Of a stretch of DNA of 24,403 bases, positions 14,296-22,917 are shown in pieces. A model generated the notes under the pieces. It ran no database searches, had not been told where the DNA came from, and saw nothing but the letters and a program-made list of their open reading frames with translations. Position 1 is the first letter of the stretch, and every line of letters starts with the position of its first letter. The stretch spans positions 1-24,403 of the forward strand of contig JAXLQJ010000083.1 of assembly GCA_046331705.1 (NCBI GenBank), read 5' to 3'. The DNA is from JADJOY01 sp046331705 [NCBI: bacterium] (GTDB lineage Bacteria; JADJOY01). The translations under genes and the position numbers were made by a program.

Positions 14296-15168
14296 TCAAT
14301 CCCAGCGAAACGACCAGACGTCGCTGGCGAGCAGGCACGCGGCGAGCGCGGGAAGGCTTCCGTGCTCCGTGAGCACCAGCTCGTCGCAATACAGGAATTG
14401 CTCGCGCGCGAGGGCCAGCGCCTCGCCGCGGCCGCGCGGGCGGCGCGCCACCTCGACCTCGAGGCGATCGCGCGAGAGCCCCACCAGGCAGGCACCGAAG
14501 CGCTCGTGCCAGCGCTTCAGCATGGCGACGTGGACGTGCGTCGGCGGGCACGAGTTCCAGCCGCCGAAGCGCACGATCGCCGGCACGTCCCAACCGTGCG
14601 GCGTCTCGACCCAGAGCAACGTGGCGTTGCCGGCGCGGCGCAGGCGCCAGAACGGGACGTCGCCGAGGTGGTGGGTGATCGGCGCGGCGGGCGTGTTCGG
14701 CCAGCCGCCGTCGAGCTCGTGAAGCAGGTCCGGGTCCGTCGAGGCCTCCTCGGCGAGCCAGAGGTCGACGTCGAGCGCCAGCCCTTCGCGCAGGATCGCG
14801 TCCGTGCTGTCGAGCGATTCGCGCAGCGAGGCGCGGTGCGCGGCCTCGTCGTCCGGGCCACCGATCACGGTCGGCCAACAGCCCGCCTCGCTGTCCAGAG
14901 CTCGGAGCGCGCGCCACACGGAGAGGGCCGAGCGCTCCGGTACCAGCGAGCGCCAGCAGGCCGGGGCCACCTCGCCGGCGGCCCACTCCTCGAAGTCCCA
15001 GAGCACGCCGTTCTGGTCGAGCAACGCGCGCAGCTCCGGACGCAGCTCGCGGGCGCCGTTCGCGCCGATACCCACGAAGTCCGTCGTGGGATCGTCGTTG
15101 CCGAGCGCTCGCTCGCCGGCGTGCGGTGGCTCGGTGTCCCGCTTGGGATGCCGTTCGTTCGACGCCAT
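14296..15168 (-). CDS. DUF4253 domain protein
   Basis: 290 residues from the ATG at 15168. The C-terminal 110 residues match DUF4253 as I remember it: FGGWNSCPPTHVHVAMLKRW, HERFGACLVGLSRDRLEVEV, RPRGRGEALALAREQFLYC and a terminal ASDVWSFRWD. Together they resemble the defining pattern (CP...HVA.L..W...YGAE.V....D..E..V..PP....EAL.LA.EQ..YC.D). The N-terminal part (LRPELRALLDQNGVLWDFEEW, LWLAEEASTDPDLLHEL, APITHHLGDVPFWRLRRAGNATLLWVETPHGWDVPAI) is the rest of the usual full-length family. No signal peptide, so cytoplasmic. Function is unknown; some members occur near toxin-immunity or polymorphic toxin loci, but no toxin is seen here. Divergent from the phosphatidyltransferase gene. Shine-Dalgarno is weak (GGATCGGG). 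Confidence 0.85.
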   Translation of the reverse strand: MASNERHPKRDTEPPHAGERALGNDDPTTDFVGIGANGARELRPELRALLDQNGVLWDFEEWAAGEVAPACWRSLVPERSALSVWRALRALDSEAGCWPTVIGGPDDEAAHRASLRESLDSTDAILREGLALDVDLWLAEEASTDPDLLHELDGGWPNTPAAPITHHLGDVPFWRLRRAGNATLLWVETPHGWDVPAIVRFGGWNSCPPTHVHVAMLKRWHERFGACLVGLSRDRLEVEVARRPRGRGEALALAREQFLYCDELVLTEHGSLPALAACLLASDVWSFRWD

Positions 15169-15379
15169 GAACCCGATCCGTCGTCCTCGGCGAACGCGTG
15201 CCGCACCGTATCCCCGTTCGCGCGAGACGGCCAAGCGAGTGGATCGAGCGAGCGGGTCGAGCGGGTCGACGCGCAAGGGCGAGTTTTCCGCGGGCCTGCT
15301 AGGCTCAATGCGGCCGTCGTCCCTCAGGCCGTGTCCTGGCTGCCGGCGGACGGCGCTCGGCAGGCCCGCTCGAGCACCG
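15169..15379. other. Divergent intergenic region with a 9-base tandem duplication
   Basis: The 211 bases between the DUF4253 and phosphatidyltransferase starts must hold both promoters. GAGCGGGTC is repeated head to tail at 15250-15267. On the minus strand TTGGCC followed after 18 bases by TACGGT is a weak promoter-like pair for the DUF4253 gene; on the plus strand TGCTAGGCT near 15296-15304 resembles an extended -10. Neither is strong. Confidence 0.3.
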
Positions 15380-16003
15380 GTGAGCACGACCTCGACCTCC
15401 GACCGGATCGTGACCGTGCCCAACGCGTTGAGCGCGTTGCGGCTGCTGCTCGTGCCGTTGCTCGCGGTCCTGGTGGTGCGCGGCGCGATGACGCAGGCGC
15501 TGACCGTGTTCCTGGTCGCCGCCGTCACCGATCTCCTCGATGGTCTCGCGGCGCGCGTGCTGGACCAGCGCACCCGCCTCGGCAGTTACCTCGATCCGCT
15601 CGCCGACAAGTCGCTGGCGCTGACCTCGCTCGTGCTGCTCGCGTGGCGGGGTGCCTTGCCGTGGTGGATCGCCATCCTGGCGTTCGGGCGCGACGCGTCC
15701 TTCGTCGCCTATTACGGGCTGCTGCGCCTGCGGCAGCGAGCGCTCTCGCGCGTGCGGCCCTCGTTGCTGGGCAAGGCCGCGACCAGCTTCGAGCTGGCGA
15801 CGATCGGCATGGCGTTGATCGCGGCGCTCTCCGCTCATCCGGCGTGGGCCCTCGCGCTGCGCGATGCGCTCTGCGTGGGCGCGGCGCTCTTGATCGCGGG
15901 CTCCGCCGTGCAATACGTGCACCACGAGCGACGTTTGATTCGCGATCTCGTCGCTCCGCGACGTGCGCTCGCCGCGAACGGCGCGCGGGCCGACGATGGC
16001 TGA
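15380..16003 (+). CDS. CDP-alcohol phosphatidyltransferase (PgsA/cardiolipin-synthase-like)
   Basis: Integral membrane enzyme that transfers a phosphatidyl group from CDP-diacylglycerol to an alcohol. 207 residues from a GTG at 15380; another in-frame GTG 30 bases later (giving an N-terminus at TVPNALSALRL) or an upstream ATG at 15308 are alternatives. The signature D-x2-D-G-x2-A-R-x8-G-x3-D-x3-D is complete: Asp51, Asp54, Gly55, Ala58, Arg59, Gly68, Asp72, Asp76. About six hydrophobic helices follow the usual plan. The N-terminal VPNALSALRLLLVPL is characteristic of glycerol-phosphate (PgsA) or cardiolipin-synthase (CrdS) members; which alcohol it uses cannot be told. Its stop overlaps the ankyrin gene start by eight bases (ATGGCTGA), so the pair is translationally coupled. 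Confidence 0.93.
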   Translation: MSTTSTSDRIVTVPNALSALRLLLVPLLAVLVVRGAMTQALTVFLVAAVTDLLDGLAARVLDQRTRLGSYLDPLADKSLALTSLVLLAWRGALPWWIAILAFGRDASFVAYYGLLRLRQRALSRVRPSLLGKAATSFELATIGMALIAALSAHPAWALALRDALCVGAALLIAGSAVQYVHHERRLIRDLVAPRRALAANGARADDG

Positions 16004-18122
16004 GGGGCTCGAGACCGCCATCCGGCGGCGCGACGCAGCGGCGGTGCTCGACGAGCTGGGCCGCGTTCCGGGATTCCGGGCCGGTACGCGAACGGAGACG
16101 GAGGCCGTCGAGGCGGAGCGCGGCCTCGCGCTCGCGGCGCGGCTCGGCGCCGTCGAGATCGTGCGCCTGCTGCTGGACGCGGGAGTGCCCGCCGAGCCGA
16201 AGTCGAGGAGCGAGCGCGCGCCCCTCGCATGGGCGGTGCTGGGCGAAGAGCGCGGCGGCGAGGCGTCGCGCGCGCAGGGGGTCGAGGCCGATGCGCAAGA
16301 CGCCGCCTGCGTCGAGGTGCTGCGCGCGCTTCACGCCGCCGGCGCCGAGCTCGATCGCGCGGACGCCACCACCGCGACGGCGCTTCACCACGCCGCAGCC
16401 GCCAATCGCCTGGCGGCGATCCGCTGCCTCGCCGAGCTGGGCGCCAAGCTCGACGTGCCCGACGACGAAGGAGTGACACCCATCGGGTACGCGGCGGCGA
16501 GCCAGCACCTCGACGCGGTGCGCCTGCTCCTCGATCTGGGCGCCAGCGCGCGAGTCCCCGCGCGCCACGGTCGGACGCTGCTCACCGCGATCGCAGCGGC
16601 GGGCGACACGGAGGTGGTGCTGCGGCTGCTCGGATCGGGGATCGGCGTGAACCTGCCGGACCGTCTCGGGCGCACCGCGCTCCTCGAGGCCGCGGCGGGC
16701 GATCACGTCGAGCTCACGCGGGCGCTGCTCGCGCACCGCGCCGACCCCAATGCGCCGGACGCGGATGGCACGACGGCGCTGATGGCCGCTGGCGCGTGGG
16801 GATCGGTGGAGCTCGTGCAGGTGCTGCTCGATCATCGCGCCCGGCTCGACGCGCGCGATTCGAGCGGTCGATCGCCGCTTCACCACGCCGTCACCAACCG
16901 CGCGGTGGTGGAGTTGCTGCTCGAGCGCGGTGCCGACCCGTGCGCCGTCGACGGCGCCGGACGGACGGCACTGCACGACGTGGTGGGCGGCCCCGCGGAG
17001 GATCCCACGGTGATCGAGCTGCTCGTCACGCGCGGCGCCGATCCCGATGCCACGGATCAGCGCGGCGAGACTCCGCTGCACGTCGCGTCACGCTGGGGGC
17101 GGGCTGGGAGCGCGGCGCAGCTGCTGCGGCTGGGCGCCTCGCCGGATTCCCTCGACGTGCTGGGTCGCACGCCGCTCTTCGGCGTGACGCGTGTGGGGCC
17201 GGTGCTCGAGGTGCTGGCCGCGGCGCGCGCGCGGATCGATGCCCGCGACCTCGACGGCTTCACGCCGCTCATGGTCGCGTCGCGCGAGGGACGCGCGAGC
17301 CTGGTCGAGTGGCTGGTGGCCCAGGGGGCCGAGGTGCGCGCGACGAGCGATGCCGGCGAGACCGCGTTGACGCAGGCGTTGCGCACCGGGCACGCCGACG
17401 TCGCGCTCGCGCTGCTCGGCCACGGAGCCGACGCGAGCACGCTCACCGCGGACCAGCGCACGCCGCTCACGCTCGCGGCCGCCCACGGGTTGCTCGACGA
17501 GCTTCCTCGCCGTCCACGCTCGTGGCGCGACGACGCGATGGCGCCGGTGATCGCGTCGCTGATCGAGCGCGGCGCCGATCCCAACGCGGGCCGCGTCGAG
17601 GGGCCGCGCGCCGGAACCGTCTTGCACGCCGCGTGCGAGACGCGTTGCCCCGAGGTGGTCGAGATGCTGCTCGCGCGCGGAGCCGACCCAGCCGCCATCG
17701 ATCGGCGCGGCGAGACGCCGCTCATGCGGGCGCTCGCCTCGAGCGAGGTGGTCCGCGCGCTGCTGGCGGGTGGCGCGCGGGTGGACGCGCGCGACCACAA
17801 GCAGCGCACCGTGCTGCACGTCCTGACCCAGAGTTGTGGCACCTCCGACCGCGGCTCGATCCAGGTGGCGATGGACGCCCTCGATCAGCTGGTGGACGCA
17901 GGGGCGGAGGTCGACGCGCGTGACGCCGAGGGCGCTACACCGCTCTTTCGCGTGGTCGGCAGGCGGGGCGCGGTGGCGCTCGCGGATCGCTTGCTCGCCT
18001 GCGGCGCCGACCCATTGGCGCGGAACGCGCGCCGCGACTCGGTGTTGGATGCCGCCATCCGTCGCGGCGATCCCGCGATCGTGGCGCTGGTTCGCGATGC
18101 CGTTCGGCGCGCGGGTGGCTGA
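15996..18122 (+). CDS. Large ankyrin-repeat protein
   Basis: 708 residues made almost entirely of ankyrin repeats; I count about 19 units of the form TPLxxAxxxGxxxVxxLLxxGAdpxxxD. Clear examples are TALHHAAAANRLAAIRCLAE, TPLMVASREGRASLVEWLVA and TVLHAACETRCPEVVEMLLA. Units 2, 14 and 17 carry insertions of 15-25 residues (for example RPRSWRDDAMAP in unit 14). There is no signal peptide, membrane segment, catalytic domain or Cys-rich region, so it should be a cytoplasmic protein-binding scaffold. The start ATG lies inside the end of the phosphatidyltransferase gene (eight-base overlap), indicating coupled expression, perhaps of interacting partners. Codon use equals that of neighbours. The repeats have drifted apart at the DNA level; there is no recent duplication visible. 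Confidence 0.93.
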   Translation: MAEGLETAIRRRDAAAVLDELGRVPGFRAGTRTETEAVEAERGLALAARLGAVEIVRLLLDAGVPAEPKSRSERAPLAWAVLGEERGGEASRAQGVEADAQDAACVEVLRALHAAGAELDRADATTATALHHAAAANRLAAIRCLAELGAKLDVPDDEGVTPIGYAAASQHLDAVRLLLDLGASARVPARHGRTLLTAIAAAGDTEVVLRLLGSGIGVNLPDRLGRTALLEAAAGDHVELTRALLAHRADPNAPDADGTTALMAAGAWGSVELVQVLLDHRARLDARDSSGRSPLHHAVTNRAVVELLLERGADPCAVDGAGRTALHDVVGGPAEDPTVIELLVTRGADPDATDQRGETPLHVASRWGRAGSAAQLLRLGASPDSLDVLGRTPLFGVTRVGPVLEVLAAARARIDARDLDGFTPLMVASREGRASLVEWLVAQGAEVRATSDAGETALTQALRTGHADVALALLGHGADASTLTADQRTPLTLAAAHGLLDELPRRPRSWRDDAMAPVIASLIERGADPNAGRVEGPRAGTVLHAACETRCPEVVEMLLARGADPAAIDRRGETPLMRALASSEVVRALLAGGARVDARDHKQRTVLHVLTQSCGTSDRGSIQVAMDALDQLVDAGAEVDARDAEGATPLFRVVGRRGAVALADRLLACGADPLARNARRDSVLDAAIRRGDPAIVALVRDAVRRAGG

Positions 18123-18492
18123 ACCTCGCTGGGCAGACTGACGGGAAGTGGCCGCACGCGGGCCCGGGATGGGCGCGCGAGCTCGATTGGCGAACGCTGC
18201 CAGCGGGCGTCGTTCGAGTGTTGGACACCGCGCGGGCCACGCCGCTCGCCGCGCCGCGGCATCACGGATGCCACGAAGAAAGGCCATGCGCGAGACACCA
18301 TCGCGCGGTGAGCCGCATCGTCGCCGCGCACGAGGCGCATAGGCAGCAACCTCTAACCATGGGCGCCTTTCTTGCGTTGCGCGGCCCGGCCGGTGCATCG
18401 TCGTCGTCGCGCCGGCCCCGGGTGCAGCGACGAGCGGCGTCGCCCCCGGTCGATCACGCAGGCCCCAGCGTCGAACAGGGAGGAACGCACGG
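18123..18492. other. 370-base intergenic region before the GH99-like gene
   Basis: I find no gene here: the open frames have Arg/Ala-rich composition typical of unselected GC-rich sequence. It should contain the promoter of the downstream gene, but I see no convincing -35/-10 pair. A slightly AT-richer patch (18338-18375, around CATAGGCAGCAACCTCTAAC) is the likeliest place. No palindromic operator or terminator was recognised. Confidence 0.5.
18478..18483 (+). promoter_or_regulatory. Ribosome-binding site of the GH99-like gene
   Basis: GGGAGG nine bases before the ATG at 18493. It confirms that translation begins at MATARVGAHYY, without room for a signal peptide. Confidence 0.75.
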
Positions 18493-20004
18493 ATGGCAAC
18501 GGCACGAGTGGGAGCGCACTACTACCTCTGGTATCGCAAGGACCAGTGGGACCGGCAGGCCTGCCGACAGCAGCCTCGGATTGGCTTCTACCACTCGGTC
18601 GAGCGCGAGGTCGTCGAGTACCACATCGCGCTCGCGCACGGCTGGGGCATTCGTACCTTCGTGCTCGAATGCGTCGATCCGCGCCATACCCCGATCGACG
18701 AGGTGTTCTTCGCGGGCGACGCGCAGCGTCCGAGAAACGTAGGCGACCTCGACTACGCCGTGCTCTACGACATCGACATCCGGCTCAAGACGCGCGCCGG
18801 CTTCGGCGACGGAAGCTGCCATCCGACGGGTCGGTGGTTCTACGACTTCACCGCCCGCTGCGGCGAGTTCCAAGAGCTCAGCGTCGGTCAGATCTGGGAG
18901 GAAGACCTGCGGGCGATCATCGACAAGTACGCGATGAACGTCACCTGGCCCTACCTGCACGTCCGCGATCGGCCGCTGATCTGGCTCTACAACGCGCTGT
19001 GGTACGGGGACGGATGGCGCGAGCGCATGGCCGCCGTCCGGCAGTACGCGCGCGATCGGTATCATCGCGAGCCCTACTTCGTCGCCGATCTCGGCTGGGT
19101 GCGTTGGCCCGAGGACGCGCACGGCGTGGAGCTGGCGACGTTTCTGGCGCCGCTCGCGGACGGAACGGCGCCGTTCGACGCCGTGAGCGGCTATTCGGCG
19201 CCCTTCACCTCGCGCGACCCGCGCAGCCAGATCGACGTCAAGCGCGCGAACTTCGACCATGTGCGCGCGCAGGCCGCGGAGGCGGGAGTGACGATCGACA
19301 TCCTGCCGTCGGCCGCTCCGCAGTTCCAGATGCACGAGCGATGCGGCGAGCCTTTCCCGGCGGGTCGCTACTCGTTCCTCGAGAGCCCGGACGAGTTCCG
19401 CGAGGTGCTGCGCGAGGTGCGCGCGCTGGTGCCCGACGTGGTCGACGGGCACTTCTTCGTCACCACCTTCAACGAATGGCACGAAGGCACCACCGTCGAG
19501 CCGACCCGGAAGGCCCCCTCGCTCGCCGCCAAGTTCCACCGCCGCGCCGATCCCGATCCCGACGGCACCAAGAACGGCCTCTACGAGTTCGAGCTGCTCG
19601 ATGCGATCCGCGCCGAGCTCGGCGACGAGGACGCCCCGCCTCCGCTGGCGGCACGGATCGTGACGGACACGCTCGGCGCCGATGGCGTGAAGCTCACCGC
19701 CGGCCACAAGCACGAGTTCACGATCACCGTCGAGAACACCGGCGGCTTCGCGTGGAGCCCGCTCGCCCAGGTCCGGCTCGGGCGCAACGATCCGGACGAT
19801 CACGAGAACCCCGCGCGGCTGAGCGGACGCGTCGAGCTGCCCGCGCGGAGCCTGACCCGGCGAGGCACCACGGCCACGTTCCGCGTCAGCGTGAGCCCGC
19901 CCGCCGAGCTCCGAGGCAAGACCCTCACGCTCGAGATGCAGATGCTCGTGGAGAACCACGTCCGCTTCGGCGACCTCTGGCGCAAGCGCGTCACGTTCGT
20001 CTGA
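18493..20004 (+). CDS. GH99/WbsX-like glycosidase-type protein with C-terminal Ig-like (NBR1-type) domain
   Basis: 503 residues. Residues 5-375 resemble the WbsX/GH99-like family: GAHYYLWY at the N-terminus, GFYHSVEREVVEYHIALAHGWGIRTFVLE, and TTFNEWHEGTTVEPT (324-338), the usual NEW.EG...EP signature carrying the acidic pocket residues. GH99 proper comprises endo-alpha-mannosidases; WbsX-like members are often in polysaccharide loci, so enzymatic activity is inference. After an acidic/Pro linker (377-385), residues 388-503 form a beta-rich domain: GADGVKLTAGHKHEFTITVE, NTGGFAW, FRVSVSPP, TLEMQMLVEN, RFGDLW, which looks like the Ig-like 'next to BRCA1' (FW) domain. No signal peptide, although such enzymes usually act outside the cytoplasm. 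Single gene. Confidence 0.8.
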   Translation: MATARVGAHYYLWYRKDQWDRQACRQQPRIGFYHSVEREVVEYHIALAHGWGIRTFVLECVDPRHTPIDEVFFAGDAQRPRNVGDLDYAVLYDIDIRLKTRAGFGDGSCHPTGRWFYDFTARCGEFQELSVGQIWEEDLRAIIDKYAMNVTWPYLHVRDRPLIWLYNALWYGDGWRERMAAVRQYARDRYHREPYFVADLGWVRWPEDAHGVELATFLAPLADGTAPFDAVSGYSAPFTSRDPRSQIDVKRANFDHVRAQAAEAGVTIDILPSAAPQFQMHERCGEPFPAGRYSFLESPDEFREVLREVRALVPDVVDGHFFVTTFNEWHEGTTVEPTRKAPSLAAKFHRRADPDPDGTKNGLYEFELLDAIRAELGDEDAPPPLAARIVTDTLGADGVKLTAGHKHEFTITVENTGGFAWSPLAQVRLGRNDPDDHENPARLSGRVELPARSLTRRGTTATFRVSVSPPAELRGKTLTLEMQMLVENHVRFGDLWRKRVTFV

Positions 20005-20122
20005 GCGACCCCTCTCGGCGCGCCGCTTCGCGATCTGCTCCGATCGCCGCGACAGTCGGCTATGTTGCGGGAAAGGCTCGGGTTCCCGGCGGGTCGGGAG
20101 TGCCCTGCCGAGAGTGGGTCCC

Positions 20123-21514
20123 ATGAAAGAGATTCTCGCGACCGTGGCGGCCGAGAGCGCGGCGTTCCTGGAGCTGCGCTACCACCGACGCGTGCACAAT
20201 TCGTTCTCGGTGCAGAAGGGGCGAGTCGAGGAAGCCGCGCACCGTACGCGGGCCGGCGTGGGCGTTCGCGCGCTGGTCGACGGCGCGTGGGGATTCGCGT
20301 CGACCTCCGCGCTCGATGTCGCCGGGGTGCGCGCCGCCGCCGTGCAGGCCGTGTCCGCGGCGCGGGAGCTGGCGCGCGCCGGCGCACGGCAAGTCCCGGC
20401 GCTGCCCGCCGCGGAGCTAGCGCGCACCGACTACGTGGGCGAGGGCTTCGAGGAGCTCTCGCGCCTGGCGCTCGGCGACAAGCTGGCGCGCACCGTCGAG
20501 CTGGAACGCGCCACCGTCGCCGCCTCGAGCCGGGTCCACACGGCGGCCACGCGCTACTCGGAGATCTTCGAGGAGAAGGCGATCGTCACCACCGACGGCG
20601 CTGCCGCGTCGTATCGGCTGGTTCGCCCCGAGGTCTCGGTGCGGGCCTTCGCCGAGAAGGACGGCAGCCAGGTGGTGTGCGCGAACTCGGTGGGCGTCAC
20701 CGGCGGTTGGCGCTGCCTCTTCGAGCATGCCAATGCCGCGAACATCACCGAGCGCACGGCGGCGCGGGCCGTCGAGCTGCTCGCGGCGCCGCACGTCCAC
20801 GGCGGCGTCAGGACGGTGATTCTGGCGCCCTCGATCGTGGGCTTGCTCACCCACGAGGCCATCGGACACACGGTCGAGGCGGATCTGGTGCTCGCGGGGT
20901 CGGTGGCCAACGGCAAGCTGGGGTCGCGCGTCGCGTCGGAGCTCGTGACGCTCTGCGATTCGGGCGCATCCGAGCACAGCGGTGGGGCCGGCGGGACGTT
21001 GCCCTTCGACGACGAGGGCGTGCCTGCGCGGCGCGTCGAGATCATCCGCGACGGCACGCTCGTGTCGTATCTCCACAATCGCGAGAGCGCCGCTCATTTC
21101 GGAGTCGCGCCCACCGGCAACGGTCGGGCATGGGAATACTCCGACGAGCCGTTGATCCGGATGCGCAACACCTACATCGAACCGGGCGACACGAGCCTGG
21201 AAGCGATGATCGCGTCCACCGAGGACGGCTTTCTGCTCGACAATCCCAACTCGGGTCAGGCCGACTCGACGGGCGAGTTCATGTTCGGCGCCGGCGAGGC
21301 GTGGGAGATCAAGAACGGCAAGCTCGGTCGCCTGCACCGCGAGGTCACGCTCTCCGGGTTGGCGTTCGAGGTGCTGCAGAGCGTCGATGCCGTGAGCTCC
21401 GAGTTCCGCTGGGATCTGGGTTCGGGCCATTGCGGCAAGGGGCAGCTCGCGAAGGTCGACGCGGGCGGTCCGTATCTGCGCTGCAAGCTCATGCTCGGTG
21501 GAGTCCAGGGATGA
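20123..21514 (+). CDS. tldD: TldD-family zinc metalloprotease subunit
   Basis: Catalytic subunit of the TldD/TldE protease, which degrades unfolded or leader peptides (microcin B17 and CcdA processing in E. coli). 463 residues from the ATG at 20123; a GTG nine bases earlier is an alternative. The metal site HEAIGH (244-249, HExxxH) is intact, and GHCGKG near the C-terminus supplies Cys437, equivalent to the third zinc ligand Cys454 of E. coli TldD. Further family features are SSRVHTAATRYSEIFEEKAIV, GSQVVCANSVGVTGG, NTYIEPGD and FGAGEAWEIKNGKLGR. Stop and TldE start overlap by four bases (ATGA). The 118 bases upstream include a TATGTT hexamer (20061-20066) as possible -10. No RiPP precursor gene is seen nearby. 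Confidence 0.95.
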   Translation: MKEILATVAAESAAFLELRYHRRVHNSFSVQKGRVEEAAHRTRAGVGVRALVDGAWGFASTSALDVAGVRAAAVQAVSAARELARAGARQVPALPAAELARTDYVGEGFEELSRLALGDKLARTVELERATVAASSRVHTAATRYSEIFEEKAIVTTDGAAASYRLVRPEVSVRAFAEKDGSQVVCANSVGVTGGWRCLFEHANAANITERTAARAVELLAAPHVHGGVRTVILAPSIVGLLTHEAIGHTVEADLVLAGSVANGKLGSRVASELVTLCDSGASEHSGGAGGTLPFDDEGVPARRVEIIRDGTLVSYLHNRESAAHFGVAPTGNGRAWEYSDEPLIRMRNTYIEPGDTSLEAMIASTEDGFLLDNPNSGQADSTGEFMFGAGEAWEIKNGKLGRLHREVTLSGLAFEVLQSVDAVSSEFRWDLGSGHCGKGQLAKVDAGGPYLRCKLMLGGVQG

Positions 21515-22845
21515 CCATGAGCACCTCCGATCTCGGCGCGACGGCGGAGCGGCTCCTCGACCTCGCCCATCAGGCGGGTGCCGAGGAGGTGCAGGTTCGC
21601 GCCGAGCGCGAGACGGAGCGGCGCGTGAGCTTCGAGCGCGGCGCGCTGCACCTCGCGACCGCCGGCGCCGAGACGCGCTTCTCGATTCGCGTCCACAAGG
21701 ACCAACGGCTGGGCGCGGTGCAGACCAACTCGGTGAGCGACGACGACCTTCGCGAGGCGGTGCGCGCGGCGCTCGATCTCGCGCGCTTCTCGCCGCCCGA
21801 CCAGCACCTGACGATGCCGGCGGCGCGTCCGTTCCGACCCACCACCCGCCGCTACGATCCCGCGCTGGCGGCGCTCGACGCCGGCGGTCTGCAGCGGCTC
21901 GCGTCGCGCTACCTGGGTGCCCTGAAGCGCGACCCGCGCGTTTCCGTGGAGAGTGGCTCGGTCTCGTGGGAGGTGGGCGAGATCTGCATCGCCAACAGTT
22001 ACGGCGTGCGTGCCTCGGACACCTGGACGCACGCAGCCTGGACCGCGCTCGTCGAAGGCATCGACGGCGACGAGGTCACGAGCTTCGACTACGAGAGCGG
22101 GGGCGCGTTCGCGCTCGCGGGCATCGACGAGCGCATCGTCGCCGACGGCGAGCAACTCGCGGGCAACGTGCTTGCCACGTTCGGCGCCGGGAAGGGCATC
22201 ACCTACAAGGGGCCCGTGCTGCTCACGCCGCGGGCCGTGGGCGAGCTCTTGCTCGAGCCGCTCGAGTTCCACCTCTCGGGGCTGTCGGTGCTCTACGGGA
22301 AGTCGTCGCTCGGCGACGACCGTCGCGACACCGCGATCGCGAGCCCGCTGCTCACGGTGCGCGACGATCCCAGCGATCTCATGCTGGCCGGCGCCACCCC
22401 CTTCGACGACGAGGGGGTTCCGACCCAGCCGCTCGATCTGGTGCGGGCGGGCCGCTTGGTCACGCACATCGAGAACGCGTACTCGGCGAAGCGGCGCGGC
22501 CGTCCGTTGACCGGCCACGCGCGGTTGGGGCTGCACGCGGCGGTGGTGGAGCCGGGCTTCACGTCCGCGGCCGAGCTGGCGCGCGGCGCGACGCCCATCC
22601 TCGCGGTCCACCGCTTCAGCGGCAACGTGACTCCGGCGAGCGGCGATTTCTCGGGGATCGCGAAATCGAGCCACCTGCTCATGCCCGACGGTGAGCGCCG
22701 CCCAGTGCGCGAAACGATGATCGCCGGCAACTTCTTCGATGCGCTACGCGGCATCGTGGCGGTGGGCGAAGCGAGCGCGATCGCCGACGGCTCCTTCCGC
22801 GCGCCCCACGTGCTGGTGGACGGGATCTCGGTCACCAGCGAGTAG
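21511..22845 (+). CDS. pmbA: TldE/PmbA-family metalloprotease partner subunit
   Basis: Non-catalytic partner of TldD in the heterodimeric protease. 444 residues from the ATG at 21511 (overlapping the TldD stop as ATGA); the ATG at 21517 is also possible. Family features include VQVRAERETERRVSFERGALHLAT at the N-terminus, FGAGKGITYKGPVLLTP in the middle, LLTVRDDPSDLMLAGATPFDDEG, GNVTPASGDFSGIAKSSHLL and VGEASAIADGSFRAPHVLVD at the C-terminus. As expected for TldE, the HExxxH motif is absent. The pair being adjacent and coupled is a common arrangement in deltaproteobacteria-type genomes, whereas in E. coli the genes are far apart. Confidence 0.94.
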   Translation: MTMSTSDLGATAERLLDLAHQAGAEEVQVRAERETERRVSFERGALHLATAGAETRFSIRVHKDQRLGAVQTNSVSDDDLREAVRAALDLARFSPPDQHLTMPAARPFRPTTRRYDPALAALDAGGLQRLASRYLGALKRDPRVSVESGSVSWEVGEICIANSYGVRASDTWTHAAWTALVEGIDGDEVTSFDYESGGAFALAGIDERIVADGEQLAGNVLATFGAGKGITYKGPVLLTPRAVGELLLEPLEFHLSGLSVLYGKSSLGDDRRDTAIASPLLTVRDDPSDLMLAGATPFDDEGVPTQPLDLVRAGRLVTHIENAYSAKRRGRPLTGHARLGLHAAVVEPGFTSAAELARGATPILAVHRFSGNVTPASGDFSGIAKSSHLLMPDGERRPVRETMIAGNFFDALRGIVAVGEASAIADGSFRAPHVLVDGISVTSE

Positions 22846-22917
22846 GAAGTGCCGAGCGCGGCGCCACGCAGCCGTGTGGCGTCGTCTGCCGCCAGCCCGT
22901 TCCCTCGCGACGACGAC

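Noticed and set aside
16060-18110. Periodic repeat of about 90-100 bases resembling an array
   Set aside because: The periodicity comes from ankyrin repeats in the protein. Units are diverged and there are no identical repeats with unique spacers, so it is not CRISPR.
18148-18342. 64-codon frame in the gap before the GH99-like gene
   Set aside because: Arg/Ala-rich composition, no ribosome site, no recognisable motif.
15525-18398. Two long minus-strand frames opposite the ankyrin and phosphatidyltransferase genes
   Set aside because: The plus strand carries clear ankyrin repeats and a complete CDP-alcohol phosphatidyltransferase signature. The antisense repeats only mirror the ankyrin periodicity.
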